Assembly (NCBI RefSeq): GCF_001645385.1
Contig: NZ_LVHI01000003.1
Location: forward strand, 82,071-146,070
Direction: 5' to 3'
DNA from: Rhodococcoides kyotonense
GTDB lineage: Bacteria > Actinomycetota > Actinomycetes > Mycobacteriales > Mycobacteriaceae
Length of the DNA: 64,000 nt
Made by a program: the position numbers and the translations under genes. Of the stretch, positions 43,612 to 53,066 are shown one piece after another. Below the pieces are notes generated by a model, which was not told the DNA's origin, did not search any database, and worked only from the letters and a program-made list of their open reading frames with translations. The first letter of the stretch is position 1; the number at the start of each line of letters is the position of its first letter.

Positions 43612-44979
43612 TCAGGCTCGCACCACGCCGAGTATCTCGGAGGTCAATGCGTCGACCTCCTCGCTCGTGCGGGCTTCGACGTTCAGCCGCAGCAGTGGCT
43701 CGGTGTTGGACGCACGGAGATTGAACCAGGCACCGTCTTTCAGGTCGACGGTGACGCCGTCCAAGCGGTCGACTGCGCTGGTGCGATCGGCGAACGCGTC
43801 GAGCACAGCAGCGGTTCGTTCGGCTGCGTCGGCGACCGTCGAGTTGATCTCGCCCGACGCCGCGTACGTCTCGTAGGACTGCATCAGCTCCGACAGCGGA
43901 CGGTCCTGCGAGCCCAGCGCGGCCAGCACGTGCAGCGCGGCAAGCATGCCGGAATCCGCACCCCAGAAGTCGCGGAAATAGTAGTGCGCCGAGTGCTCGC
44001 CACCGAAGATCGCTCCGGTTTCGGCCATCTGCTGCTTGATGAACGAGTGGCCGACGCGGGTGCGTACGGGCGTGCCACCGAGCTCGGTGACCAGTTCCGG
44101 CACAGCGCGCGACGTGATCAGGTTGTGGATGACCGTCGCGCCGGGCTCCTTGGCGAGCTCGCGTTCGGCAACGAGCGACGTCACCGCGGACGGAGACACC
44201 GGATCGCCCTTCTCGTCGACGACGAAGCACCGGTCCGCGTCACCGTCGAACGCGAGTCCGATGTCGGCGCCCGTCTCGACGACGAACTTCTGCAGATCCT
44301 TCAAGTTCTCGGGATCGAGCGGGTTGGCTTCGTGGTTCGGGAAGGTTCCGTCGAGCTCGAAGTACAGCGGTTCGACGGTGACCGGCAGCGACCCCAGAAC
44401 CGCTGGAACCGTGTGTCCGCCCATGCCGTTGGCAGCGTCGACCGCGATCTTGACGCCGGACACCTTCGTCAGGTCGACCAGTTCACGCACGAACGCCGCG
44501 TACTCGTCGAGAACGTCGCGCTCCGATATCGTTCCCGGCTCACCTTCGTAGGCGGGGATGCCGTCGACCAGTTCGGCTTTGATCTTGTCCAGGCCGCTGT
44601 CCTGACCGACGGGCTTCGCGCCGGCTCGGCACAACTTGATGCCGTTGTACTGCGCGGGATTGTGGCTGGCGGTGAACATCGCACCGGGGCATTCGAGAAG
44701 ACCGGATGCGAAGTACAGCTGGTCCGTCGACGCCAGTCCGATCAGGACGACATCCAACCCCTGCGCGGTGACGCCCTCGGCGAACGCCCGTGACAATTCG
44801 GGAGACGAAGGACGCATGTCGTGGCCGACGACGACGCGGTCGGTCGAGCCGTCCCGCACCAATCTGGCGAATGCTGCACCGACGTCACGTACGAACTCGA
44901 CGTCGATCTGCTCACCCACCACCCCTCGCACGTCGTAAGCCTTGATGACCGCGTTGACGGACTCGGTAGTTCGTGCCAC
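43612..44979 (-). CDS. Phosphomannomutase/phosphoglucomutase
   Basis: 455 residues of the alpha-D-phosphohexomutase family (Rv3257c PmmA/ManB). The phosphoserine loop is FTASHNPAQYNG, the metal loop GLAFDGDADRC, the sugar loop GGEHSAHYYF, and the phosphate-binding loop RASNTEPLLRL. It makes mannose-1-P for GDP-mannose, working with manA and the guanylyltransferase at 50-51 kb. GTG 44979 has GAGGAG 6 nt upstream; the frame continues to 45078 without support. Confidence 0.94.
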   Translation of the reverse strand: MARTTESVNAVIKAYDVRGVVGEQIDVEFVRDVGAAFARLVRDGSTDRVVVGHDMRPSSPELSRAFAEGVTAQGLDVVLIGLASTDQLYFASGLLECPGAMFTASHNPAQYNGIKLCRAGAKPVGQDSGLDKIKAELVDGIPAYEGEPGTISERDVLDEYAAFVRELVDLTKVSGVKIAVDAANGMGGHTVPAVLGSLPVTVEPLYFELDGTFPNHEANPLDPENLKDLQKFVVETGADIGLAFDGDADRCFVVDEKGDPVSPSAVTSLVAERELAKEPGATVIHNLITSRAVPELVTELGGTPVRTRVGHSFIKQQMAETGAIFGGEHSAHYYFRDFWGADSGMLAALHVLAALGSQDRPLSELMQSYETYAASGEINSTVADAAERTAAVLDAFADRTSAVDRLDGVTVDLKDGAWFNLRASNTEPLLRLNVEARTSEEVDALTSEILGVVRA

Positions 44980-45031
44980 GAACGACTCCTCGTGATGTGG
45001 GTGGGGCGAACGGTCCAGAATTGGATGCGAC

Positions 45032-45063
45032 GATCGAACTCGATCTAAACATCGAACTCGATC
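45032..45063. promoter_or_regulatory. Tandem palindromes upstream of phosphomannomutase
   Basis: ATCGAACTCGATC occurs twice (45033-45045 and 45051-45063), 5 nt apart, an 18-nt period. Each copy is itself a palindrome (ATCGA-AC-TCGAT). They lie 50-85 nt before GTG 44979, a position fitting a two-site operator. Confidence 0.55.
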
Positions 45064-45182
45064 ACGAATCTTCCACAACCGGGCGAACGGGGCGCGCCGA
45101 ACTCACCGAGTTGTGATCGAAAGTATGCGAAACACGCTCGCGCAGAACAACTGGCGGCGAGCAGAGACGCAGCGAAGTCAGG

Positions 45183-45599
45183 TCAGGACGTCGGGTCCGG
45201 CAGTACGCGCAGATGTCCACGGCGACCCGTGCGCGCGGGCGGCGGCGTCGGTCGATCCTCGGAGTCCTCTCGACGAGCATGGCGCCCCTCGGACTGTGTG
45301 CTCACCTCGTCCGTACGCGGGCGATCGCCGCGGCCGGCCTCGCGGACGGCCTCGGCGAGAGCGGTCAGATCGTCCTCGTCGGGCGAGGTGGAGGAGTAAC
45401 CGCCCTCGTAGCGGACGAGCTCCCAGCCCTTCGGAGCCGTCGTGGTCGAGGCATGCACTTCACACAGGTCCCACGAATGCGGCTCGTCCACGGTGGCGAG
45501 AGGTCCGACGACCGCGGTCGAATCGGAGTAGACATACGTGAGCGTCGCAACGGCCGAACGACTACACCCCGGTCGGCAGCATCCACGCAGTGATCTCAC
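45183..45599 (-). CDS. DUF3499 family protein (Rv3258c-like)
   Basis: 138 residues. The N-terminal half has a zinc-ribbon-like set of ligands (GCCRPGCSRSA and WDLCEVHA), followed by WELVRYEGG and a disordered charged tail. Function is unknown. GTG 45599 follows a TAGTCT element by 7 nt, a leaderless arrangement. It is the first gene of the long minus-strand block toward secA1. Confidence 0.85.
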   Translation of the reverse strand: MRSLRGCCRPGCSRSAVATLTYVYSDSTAVVGPLATVDEPHSWDLCEVHASTTTAPKGWELVRYEGGYSSTSPDEDDLTALAEAVREAGRGDRPRTDEVSTQSEGRHARREDSEDRPTPPPARTGRRGHLRVLPDPTS

Positions 45600-45606
45600 A
45601 TGCGAG

Positions 45607-45612
45607 AGACTA
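45607..45612 (-). promoter_or_regulatory. -10 element, leaderless start of DUF3499 gene
   Basis: TAGTCT on the minus strand, 7 nt before GTG 45599. Confidence 0.5.
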
Positions 45613-45660
45613 CCTCCCCCGCTCCGGCCGACCCCTCGACACACCGCGAATCACCGAAGA

Positions 45661-45666
45661 TAACCT
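45661..45666 (+). promoter_or_regulatory. -10 element, leaderless start of Rv3259-like gene
   Basis: TAACCT, 6 nt before ATG 45673; no Shine-Dalgarno. Confidence 0.5.
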
Positions 45667-45672
45667 CACGGT

Positions 45673-46155
45673 ATGGCCAGAACGGGTTCCGGACACACAT
45701 CACGATCCGCCGAACGACGCGGTCGCGGGATCCGCGGACCGATTATCCCCCCCGATCTGCCGGGCCATCGCACACGCGCCGACCGCTTCGATCGTGCCGT
45801 GCTCGAGGCGTTCGCACGCATCGACCACCGACTGCACGAACGCCTCGAACGTCTCGACATCGCGGTCGACGAGGTCCCGAAGATCAGAGCGATCGACCCG
45901 GACTCGATCGATTGGCCACCGGAGGTGGTGGCAGAGGGGCCGGTTCCGCTGTCGCGGCTGGTGCCCGCAGGAATAGACCGGCGCGGAGAGACGACACGCG
46001 CCCGGATCGTTCTTTTTCGACGCCCACTCGAACGTCGCGCCCAGCACCCCGAGGATCTAGAGGATCTGCTCTACGAGGTGTTGGTCGAACAGGTCGCAAC
46101 CTACCTCGGCGTCGAACCCGAGGTCGTCGACCCGGAATTCGACGACGACATGTAG
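45673..46155 (+). CDS. Zincin-like metallopeptidase-family protein lacking HExxH (Rv3259-like)
   Basis: 160 residues of the DUF1025-type 'metallopeptidase family'. The helix that should carry the zinc-binding HExxH reads LYEVLVEQVATYLG, so both His are missing and catalysis is improbable. The first 40 residues are Arg-rich. It lies back-to-back with DUF3499 as in M. tuberculosis. Function is unknown; perhaps a structural or regulatory relic of a zincin fold. Confidence 0.82.
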   Translation: MARTGSGHTSRSAERRGRGIRGPIIPPDLPGHRTRADRFDRAVLEAFARIDHRLHERLERLDIAVDEVPKIRAIDPDSIDWPPEVVAEGPVPLSRLVPAGIDRRGETTRARIVLFRRPLERRAQHPEDLEDLLYEVLVEQVATYLGVEPEVVDPEFDDDM

Positions 46156-46179
46156 GCCCCGCCGACGGTCGGCGGCTGC

Positions 46180-46812
46180 TCAGACGATGCCGCGCTTGAG
46201 CCGTCTACGCTCGCGCTCGGACAGTCCACCCCAGATTCCGAAGCGCTCGTCGTTCGCCAGCGCGTATTCGAGGCACTCGTCCTTGACCTCACAGCCGAGG
46301 CAGATGCGCTTCGCCTCGCGAGTGGATCCACCCTTCTCCGGGAAGAACGCTTCGGGATCGGTCTGAGCGCACAGTGCACGCTCCTGCCACTGATCCTCGA
46401 TCTCCTCGAACATCTGATCGAAGCCGGCGATCAGACTCAGAAGCGGCTTCTCCGGTGCGCGCGACGAGATCTCGTCACCGTCGAAGTCGACGAGGTCATC
46501 GTCGCCTCCGCCTTCGGCTCCGTCATCGTCGATCGAATCGATTGCCGCAGAATCGCTTTCGTCGATCACCGCGGCCGCGAGATACGCGGCGCCCGCGTCG
46601 ACCGGCGTCACCTCCGGCGACGGAGCCACGGACACCGAGGTGGCGTCCGCACCTGCGTCGGCGGTCGTGCCGATCGAGATGTCGATCATGTTGTCGTCGC
46701 AGCCGCGTGATGCTGCGCCTGCTTCGGAATCGGTCTGCGGCGCGTGGTTGACTGCGCTGAGGTGAGCACCGGTTTCGCCCCGTGTTTCACGTGTCACGTG
46801 CTGGTCGTACAT
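46180..46812 (-). CDS. whiB2: WhiB2-type regulator with long acidic N-terminus
   Basis: The C-terminal 77 residues are WhiB2/WhmD: Cys ligands in ALCAQTDP, ICLGCEVKDEC, then FGIWGGLSERERRRLKRGIV. It controls septation and division in relatives. The minimal start would be ATG 46413 (77 residues), but codons keep a high G+C third position upstream, and ATG 46812 has AGGAGG 9 nt before it, giving 210 residues with an Asp/Ala-rich extension. M. tuberculosis WhiB2 has only 89 residues, so the extension is unusual if real. ATG 46689 is a third option. Confidence 0.85.
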   Translation of the reverse strand: MYDQHVTRETRGETGAHLSAVNHAPQTDSEAGAASRGCDDNMIDISIGTTADAGADATSVSVAPSPEVTPVDAGAAYLAAAVIDESDSAAIDSIDDDGAEGGGDDDLVDFDGDEISSRAPEKPLLSLIAGFDQMFEEIEDQWQERALCAQTDPEAFFPEKGGSTREAKRICLGCEVKDECLEYALANDERFGIWGGLSERERRRLKRGIV

Positions 46813-47216
46813 CGCTTCCGCCTCCTCACCTTCGAATAGCGCAGAAAATTCGGTCGGTTCCGAATACCTTGCCCCGCGCCGGTATTCGCTGCCACCCATC
46901 GAACCCTCGACCTTTACTACACGTCCCGACGCGATGCCGCCACATGGGAACGCGTGTTCGAATCCAGGGCCACTCCAACGAAATTCGTCGAACGATCGTG
47001 GAATGACATACATGTGATTAGACACGCCGGACACCGCTGCGGTCAAGCTGATCGACGATATTCCAATACCATCTTCGGCTCGAATTCGGCACCCTCCCCG
47101 AATCGGCGAGCGTCGTCAGCGTGTCGCAGGTGTTCGCGCGTGGAGCGAGCGCCGGACTCGATCCACGAGGCACTCGCCTACCCACGGTTCACGCGCACGG
47201 CCTAGGCTTCGACCTT
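46813..47216. other. Divergent intergenic region, whiB2 / fbiA
   Basis: About 400 nt, with an A+T-richer centre (46840-47060) unlike the flanking genes. It must hold the whiB2 promoter and leader. The whiB2 frame is open to 47046 but its coding character fades. The fbiA -10 lies at its right end. I see no RNA gene or strong hairpin. Confidence 0.5.
47203..47208 (+). promoter_or_regulatory. -10 element, leaderless start of fbiA
   Basis: TAGGCT, 8 nt before GTG 47217. Confidence 0.6.
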
Positions 47217-48185
47217 GTGAAAGTTACTGTCTTGGTCGGAGGCGTGGGCGGAGCCCGGTTCTTGCAGGGTGTGAAATCCCTTCTCGGGGAGGACGACGAG
47301 ATCACCGCGATCGTCAATGTCGGTGACGACGTGTGGATGCACGGGTTGCGCATCTGCCCCGATCTGGACACGTGCATGTACACCCTCGGCGGCGGGATCG
47401 ACACCGAGCGCGGATGGGGCCGCGTCGCGGAAACGTGGCATGCACGAGACGAACTCGCCGCCTATGGAGCCGACCCGGATTGGTTCGGCCTCGGCGACCG
47501 TGACATCGCGACGCATCTCATCAGATCCAGAATGTTGCGCACCGGATACCCGTTGTCGGCCGTCACCGAAGCTCTCTGCAACAGATGGAAGCCGGGGTTG
47601 CGTCTACTGCCGGTGACCGACGACCGAAGCGAGACGCACGTCGTCGTCACCGATCCCGAGGATCCGAGCGGTGAATCGCAGCGCGCAATTCACTTCCAGG
47701 AGTGGTGGGTTCGTTATCGCGCACAGATCGAGACACACAGTTTCGCGCACATCGGTGCCGAACAGGCAAGTCCCGCACCGGGAGTGCTCGAGGCGATCGT
47801 CGACGCGGATGCCGTGATCCTCGCCCCGTCGAATCCCGTCGTGAGCGTCGGAGCAATACTCGCGGTGCCCGGCATCCGCAGCGCGTTGCGCACGACGGCT
47901 GCGAAGGTAGTCGGCCTGTCCCCCATCGTCGACGACAAACCGCTGCGCGGAATGGCCGACGAATGCTTGTCCGTGATCGACGTCGAGACCACCGCGGAAG
48001 CCGTCGGAAAGTATTACGGTGCACGGTCGGACACGGGAATCCTCGACGGCTGGTTGATTCACTCGACCGACACGGCAACGGTTCCCGGCGTCGACGTCCG
48101 CAGTGTTCCACTGCTGATGACCGATCCCGAGACGACCGCCCGGATGGCCGCAGCCGCATTGCATTGCGCGGGGGTGGACCTGTGA
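47217..48185 (+). CDS. fbiA: FbiA (CofD), 2-phospho-L-lactate transferase family
   Basis: 322 residues. [17 protein letters not shown] opens the fold, [23 protein letters not shown] binds the 7,8-didemethyl-8-hydroxy-5-deazariboflavin, and [14 protein letters not shown] closes the site. It joins a phosphoenolpyruvate/phospholactate-derived moiety to Fo, making (dehydro)F420-0. GTG 47217 was preferred to the longer frame because of the leaderless TAGGCT. It overlaps fbiB by GTGA. Confidence 0.95.
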   Translation: MKVTVLVGGVGGARFLQGVKSLLGEDDEITAIVNVGDDVWMHGLRICPDLDTCMYTLGGGIDTERGWGRVAETWHARDELAAYGADPDWFGLGDRDIATHLIRSRMLRTGYPLSAVTEALCNRWKPGLRLLPVTDDRSETHVVVTDPEDPSGESQRAIHFQEWWVRYRAQIETHSFAHIGAEQASPAPGVLEAIVDADAVILAPSNPVVSVGAILAVPGIRSALRTTAAKVVGLSPIVDDKPLRGMADECLSVIDVETTAEAVGKYYGARSDTGILDGWLIHSTDTATVPGVDVRSVPLLMTDPETTARMAAAALHCAGVDL

Positions 48186-49537
48186 ATTCTTCTGTGCCGC
48201 AGGACCATTCACCTGGCGGCCGCATCGAGGTCGTCCCGGTACCGGGTCTTCCCGAGTTCCGACCGGGCGACGACCTCGCGGGCGCGATCGCCCGTAGCGC
48301 CCCCTGGCTTCGCGACGGCGACGTCCTCGTCGTGACGAGCAAGGTGTTCTCCAAGGTCGAGGGCCGACTGGTCGACGCGCCGATCGATCCGGACGAGAGG
48401 GACGCCGCCCGACGCCGCCTCGTCGATCAGGAAGCAGTACGCGTCGTCGCACGCAAGGGCCGCACGCTCATCACCGAGAACCGACTCGGGATCGTGCAGG
48501 CGGCGTCGGGAATCGACGGATCGAACGTCGATCGCGCGGAACTCGCTCTGCTGCCTGAGAATCCGGATGCGAGTGCGGCAGCGTTGAGATCCGCACTCGT
48601 CGGCTCGCTCGGTGTGACCGTCGCCGTCGTCGTCACCGACACGATGGGTAGGGCGTGGCGCATCGGTCAGACCGACGTCGCGATCGGAGCCGCCGGACTC
48701 GCCGTCGTCCACGCGTACGCGGGCGCCGAGGACAGCCAAGGGAACGAACTCGTCGTCACCGAAGTGGCGGTCGCCGACGAGATCGCCGCAGCCGGAGACC
48801 TCGTCAAGGGCAAGCTCGGTTCGGTCCCGGTCGCCGTCGTTCGCGGTCTCGCACCCATGGACGACGGTTCCGTCGCACGTGACCTCGTCAGACCGGGCGA
48901 GGAGGACCTGTTCTGGCTCGGTACCGCCGAGTCGATCGACAAGGGCAGGCGCGACGCACTGCTGCTGCGTCGTTCGGTCCGGTCGTTCACCGACGAGCCC
49001 GTGAACGCCGACGACATCAGAGATGCCGTCGGCGACGCGTTGACCGCACCCGCACCGCATCACACGCATCCCGTTCGCTTCGTGTGGGTGCGAACGCCCG
49101 CGCTTCGTGCCCGGTTGCTCGGCGAGATGAAGGAGAAGTGGAAGCAGGATCTACGCGCCGACGGGTGGTCCGAGGAGCGCATCGAGACGCGCACCTCCCG
49201 CGGAGACATCCTGTTCGACGCTCCGGAATTGGTCATTCCGTTCTGTGTGCCGGACGGTGCGCACTCCTATCCCGACGAACGCCGCACCCGCGCCGAGGAC
49301 ACCATGTTCACGGTCGCGGTCGGTGCGGCCGTGCAGGGACTTCTGGTCTCGCTCGCGGTCCGCGGCCTCGGAAGCTGCTGGGTCGGCTCGACCATCTTCG
49401 CCTCCGACCTCGTCCGTACCGAGCTGGGTCTGCGGGCGGACTGGAAAGCCATGGGCGCCATCGCGATCGGGCATCCACAGGAGGAACTGACACCGCGCGA
49501 CCCCCGCACGCCCGGAAACGAACTGATGGAGATCTGA
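48182..49537 (+). CDS. fbiB: FbiB, bifunctional F420 gamma-glutamyl ligase / dehydro-F420 reductase
   Basis: 451 residues. The N-terminal CofE-like ligase ([38 protein letters not shown]) adds the oligoglutamate tail; the C-terminal FMN nitroreductase-like domain ([12 protein letters not shown] to [13 protein letters not shown]) reduces the intermediate. GTG 48182 overlaps the fbiA stop. One base separates it from the NUDIX gene. Confidence 0.95.
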   Translation: MNSSVPQDHSPGGRIEVVPVPGLPEFRPGDDLAGAIARSAPWLRDGDVLVVTSKVFSKVEGRLVDAPIDPDERDAARRRLVDQEAVRVVARKGRTLITENRLGIVQAASGIDGSNVDRAELALLPENPDASAAALRSALVGSLGVTVAVVVTDTMGRAWRIGQTDVAIGAAGLAVVHAYAGAEDSQGNELVVTEVAVADEIAAAGDLVKGKLGSVPVAVVRGLAPMDDGSVARDLVRPGEEDLFWLGTAESIDKGRRDALLLRRSVRSFTDEPVNADDIRDAVGDALTAPAPHHTHPVRFVWVRTPALRARLLGEMKEKWKQDLRADGWSEERIETRTSRGDILFDAPELVIPFCVPDGAHSYPDERRTRAEDTMFTVAVGAAVQGLLVSLAVRGLGSCWVGSTIFASDLVRTELGLRADWKAMGAIAIGHPQEELTPRDPRTPGNELMEI

Positions 49538-49538
49538 C

Positions 49539-50099
49539 GTGTCCGTCACCGATGAGGCTCTCGCACTGCACGATTCGGCAGTCGACGTACTGAACGCATG
49601 GAACACCGAGGCGTGGCACGAGGATTCGCTCCGTCACACGATGCTCGCGTTCCTTGCCAGCAATCCGAACGGGTGCATGCGCGCCAACGAGGCGGGACAC
49701 ATCACCGCCTCGTCGTTGGTGCTGGACGCGTCGGGAAAGAACGTTCTGCTGACGCTGCATCCGCGAGTCGGACGGTGGATCCAGCTCGGCGGTCACTGCG
49801 AGGAGTCGGACAGCTCCGTCGTCGACGCGGCGCTACGGGAGGCACGCGAAGAGTCCGGTATCGGCGATCTGGACATCGACGCGCACTTGCTCTCCGCGCA
49901 CACACATCCCATCACGTGCTCGCTGGGGAAGCCGACGCGTCACCTCGACCTGCGATTCCTGGTGCGCGCGCCGGAAGGTGCTCGGGCGGTGCGCAGCGAG
50001 GAGTCGACCGATCTGCGGTGGTGGCCGGTCGACGCTCTCCCCGAGTCCGCCGAGGCGGACACGATCGCCCATCTCGTCGGACTCGCGGAGAAACGTTAG
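49539..50099 (+). CDS. NUDIX hydrolase in the fbiAB operon
   Basis: 186 residues. A complete NUDIX box starts at GGHCEESDSSVVDAALREAR and continues EESGI; the N-terminal 50 residues are helical. Substrate unknown. GTG 49539 begins one base after the fbiB stop, so it is translated with the F420 genes. Its stop overlaps the stop of the convergent guanylyltransferase gene by 4 nt. Confidence 0.9.
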   Translation: MSVTDEALALHDSAVDVLNAWNTEAWHEDSLRHTMLAFLASNPNGCMRANEAGHITASSLVLDASGKNVLLTLHPRVGRWIQLGGHCEESDSSVVDAALREAREESGIGDLDIDAHLLSAHTHPITCSLGKPTRHLDLRFLVRAPEGARAVRSEESTDLRWWPVDALPESAEADTIAHLVGLAEKR

Positions 50100-51181
50100 A
50101 CGTCGGTGGAGAACCTGACTCCACCGTCGGGGAGCTTTACGCCCGGCCACACCCTGGCGCCGCGCAGTAGCTCGCAGCGTGCGCCGATGTCGGCACCGTC
50201 GCCGATGACACCGTCTCGCACGAGCGCGCGAGGTCCGATGCGGGCACCGAAACCGATGATGGATCGCTCCACGACCGCACCGGCTTCGACCACTGCGCCG
50301 TCGAAGACGACCGCGCCGTCCAGGCGGGCACCCGCTCCGACCTCCGCGCCGCGGCCGACGACCGTGCCACCGATCAGCAACGCACCGGGTGCGACGCCTG
50401 CGCTCGGGTGCACGAGCGATTCCCCGCGCGTACCGGTGAGCGCGGGCGACGGCGCGATGCCGCGCACGAGATCCGAGGAGCCTTTGACGAAGTCCTCGGG
50501 CGTTCCCATGTCACGCCAGTACGCGGTGTCGACGTGCCCGTAGACGCGCTTGTCCTCGGCGAGCAGTGCTGGGAAGACCTCACGCTCGACCGACACGGGA
50601 CGGTCGTGCGGAATCTTCTCGATGATCTCGCGACGGAAGACGTAGCAGCCGGCGTTGATCTGATCGGTCGGCGGATCCTGAGTTTTCTCGAGGAACGCCG
50701 TGACGCGGCCGTCCTCGTCCGTCGGGACGCAACCGAACGCACGAGGATCACCGACGCGAACGAGATGGAGCGTCACATCGGCTTCGGTGCGCTGGTGAGT
50801 GTCCAACACTGCGGTGAGGTCGGTGCCGCCCAGGACGTCGCCGTTGAACACCATGACGTTGTCCGCACGGAGGCGAGGCAGCACGTTCCTGATGCCACCG
50901 CCGGTTCCCATCGGTTCCGTTTCGGTGACGTACTCGATCTCCATGCCGAGCGACGAGCCGTCCCCGAAATGCTCTTCGAAGACTTCGGCTTTGAACGACG
51001 TGCCGAGCACGACGTGGTCGATACCCGCATCTTTGATGCGAGCCAACAGATGGTGCAGGAACGGCAGACCTGCCGTGGGAAGCATGGGCTTCGGAGCCGA
51101 CAGGGTCAGCGGCCGAAGCCGAGTCCCCTTGCCGCCTACCAGGATAACGGCGTCAGTGTTACTTCCCGCCTCAGCTGACAT
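50096..51181 (-). CDS. manB: Mannose-1-phosphate guanylyltransferase (Rv3264c-like)
   Basis: 361 residues. The nucleotidyltransferase domain has AVILVGGKGTRLRPLTLSAP, VFNGDVLGG and EKTQDPPTDQINAGCYVF; the C-terminal third is a left-handed beta-helix of hexapeptide repeats (GAEVGAGARLDGAVVFDGA). It makes GDP-mannose from mannose-1-P, downstream of manA and the mutase in this window. ATG 51181 (or 51184) overlaps the 3' end of wbbL. Confidence 0.93.
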   Translation of the reverse strand: MSAEAGSNTDAVILVGGKGTRLRPLTLSAPKPMLPTAGLPFLHHLLARIKDAGIDHVVLGTSFKAEVFEEHFGDGSSLGMEIEYVTETEPMGTGGGIRNVLPRLRADNVMVFNGDVLGGTDLTAVLDTHQRTEADVTLHLVRVGDPRAFGCVPTDEDGRVTAFLEKTQDPPTDQINAGCYVFRREIIEKIPHDRPVSVEREVFPALLAEDKRVYGHVDTAYWRDMGTPEDFVKGSSDLVRGIAPSPALTGTRGESLVHPSAGVAPGALLIGGTVVGRGAEVGAGARLDGAVVFDGAVVEAGAVVERSIIGFGARIGPRALVRDGVIGDGADIGARCELLRGARVWPGVKLPDGGVRFSTDV

Positions 51182-52067
51182 CATCGGCCTCTCTCTTGTC
51201 GTCGATCTGTCGCTGTCGAAGTGCCGCAGCCACAACCACCTTCGAGCGCACGGCCAATCCGGCGCGTAGCGCCCATCGTAGGGGAGCTTGCCACAGATGC
51301 GGGTGACGATCTGCCTGAAATCGATAAGCGCTCGCGTGGTGCGCCGGGAGCATCAACTCCGGATGTCTGCCTGCTGCATGGCCTTTGGAATGGGTGACTT
51401 CCACGCTCGGCACATATACATTCAGCCATCCGGCCGTTCCGAGCCGGTCGCCCAGGTCGACGTCCTCCATATACATGAAATAACGGGAATCGAACCCGTT
51501 CACGGAGTCGAATGCGGCGCGTCTGAGCAGAAGGCACGAGCCGGACAGCCAGCCCACTGTTCGCTCGGTCACAGCTTCGTTGTCCTGTCGGTACTGCTGC
51601 GTCCACGGATTCCCGGCCCAGATCTTTCCGAGCAACGCATGCCCCGCACCCGACGTCAGGTTCGGCACCGCGCGTGCGGACGGGTAGCGGCTGCCGTCGG
51701 GTTCGCGAATCAGCGGGCCGAGCGCACCGGCCCGCGGCCAGCGCTCCGCGGCCTCGAGCAGACCGTCGAGCGCACCGGGGTGCCACTTGACGTCCGGGTT
51801 GACGACGGCGATGAACTCGACACTGTCGTCGATCTCCGCGACGGCACGATTGACCGCTCCGCCGTAGCCCAGATTCGCGCCGGTCCGGAACAGCCTGGCG
51901 TGCGGGTACTTGACCGCAGCGGCTTCGGGACTGCCGTCGGTCGAGCCGTTGTCGGCCATGATGACCAGCGGTTTCTCGTCCGTTGCCGTGTCCAGGGACT
52001 CGAGGAACTGGTCCAGGTATTTACCGGGCGAATAGGTCACCGTCACGACGGCCAGCTTGGAACTCAC
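51171..52067 (-). CDS. wbbL: Rhamnosyltransferase WbbL (arabinogalactan linker)
   Basis: 298 residues, GT2 family. VVTVTYSPGKYLDQFL, MADNGSTDGS and VVNPDVKWHPGAL (metal/nucleotide-binding Asp) are typical, with MYMEDVDLGDRLGTAGW near the acceptor site. It transfers rhamnose from dTDP-Rha to GlcNAc-PP-decaprenol, the linker that ties arabinogalactan to peptidoglycan. GTG 52067, 26 nt after rmlD. Confidence 0.93.
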   Translation of the reverse strand: MSSKLAVVTVTYSPGKYLDQFLESLDTATDEKPLVIMADNGSTDGSPEAAAVKYPHARLFRTGANLGYGGAVNRAVAEIDDSVEFIAVVNPDVKWHPGALDGLLEAAERWPRAGALGPLIREPDGSRYPSARAVPNLTSGAGHALLGKIWAGNPWTQQYRQDNEAVTERTVGWLSGSCLLLRRAAFDSVNGFDSRYFMYMEDVDLGDRLGTAGWLNVYVPSVEVTHSKGHAAGRHPELMLPAHHASAYRFQADRHPHLWQAPLRWALRAGLAVRSKVVVAAALRQRQIDDKREADDVS

Positions 52068-52093
52068 GCGGCAAGACTAGCGGTAGCTCCGTG

Positions 52094-52957
52094 TCAGGCC
52101 CGGGCGCCGACCGCGCGGAGAGCGTCGTCCAGAGCGTCACGCCAGTCGCGGAGCGGTGTCAGCCCTGCCCGCTCCCATTCCGCCCCGGACAGCACGGAGT
52201 AGCTGGGCCGCGGAGCCGGACGGACGAACTCGGCGCTCGAACACGGCCTCACACGGTCGGGGTCGGCTCCGACGCCTGCGAAGACCGCGCGTGCCAGGTC
52301 GTACCACGTCGCCGTGCCCGAGTTGGTGAGATGGAGGATCGGCCCGGCCGGGCGCGGCGCCGTCGCCAGTTCGAGCAGTCCGCCGGCCAGGTCACGTGCG
52401 TAGGTGGGTGATCCGGTCTGATCGTCTACGACGGTCACCGTCTCGCGCTCGCGTTCCAGACGTCGCATCGTCGACACGAAGTCCGCGCCGTCGCCGGTGT
52501 ACACCCAGGCGGTACGAACGACGGACGCCGACGGCAACGCGCGCAGGACGGCATGCTCCCCCGCGAGCTTCGTTCGGCCGTAGGCGCTGCGGGGTCCGGT
52601 GGCGGCGTCGGTCTCGTACGGGGCGTCGGCGCTCCCGTCGAACACGTAATCGGTGGACACGTGAATCAGCGTCGCCGATGCCCGCGCGCAGGCCTCCGCG
52701 AGATTTCTCGGCCCGTGCGCGTTGACGGCGAGTGCGCGCTCGAAGTCCGTCTCGGCGGCGTCGACGGCGGTGTACGCCGCGCAGTTGACGACCACCAACC
52801 CGGGTTCGACGGCGTCGGCTACTGACGTCGCGTCGGTGATGTCCAGGTCGCCGCTGGTCACCCCGATCACGCGATCGACATCACTGCGATCGCCTGCGAG
52901 GGCCACCACCTGACGTCCCAACTGTCCCCCGGCACCGGTCACAAGGATGTTCACCAC
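52094..52957 (-). CDS. rmlD: dTDP-4-dehydrorhamnose reductase
   Basis: 287 residues, SDR type. NILVTGAGGQLGRQV binds NADPH; HVSTDYVFDG and YGRTKLAGE contain the Ser/Thr-Tyr-Lys catalytic residues. It makes dTDP-L-rhamnose, the substrate of WbbL next to it. GTG 52957 or GTG 52954 is the start. Divergent from the LCP gene, also an arabinogalactan function. Confidence 0.95.
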   Translation of the reverse strand: MVNILVTGAGGQLGRQVVALAGDRSDVDRVIGVTSGDLDITDATSVADAVEPGLVVVNCAAYTAVDAAETDFERALAVNAHGPRNLAEACARASATLIHVSTDYVFDGSADAPYETDAATGPRSAYGRTKLAGEHAVLRALPSASVVRTAWVYTGDGADFVSTMRRLERERETVTVVDDQTGSPTYARDLAGGLLELATAPRPAGPILHLTNSGTATWYDLARAVFAGVGADPDRVRPCSSAEFVRPAPRPSYSVLSGAEWERAGLTPLRDWRDALDDALRAVGARA

Positions 52958-53066
52958 AGTTGCAAAGTGTGGCACGCCGTCGCTGCCTGAGCGAAGCAGT
53001 GAGATTTCACAAGTAGCCTGGTTCCTCGGGACGACGGAGGAAACGCCGAACGAAAGAGGTCACCAG

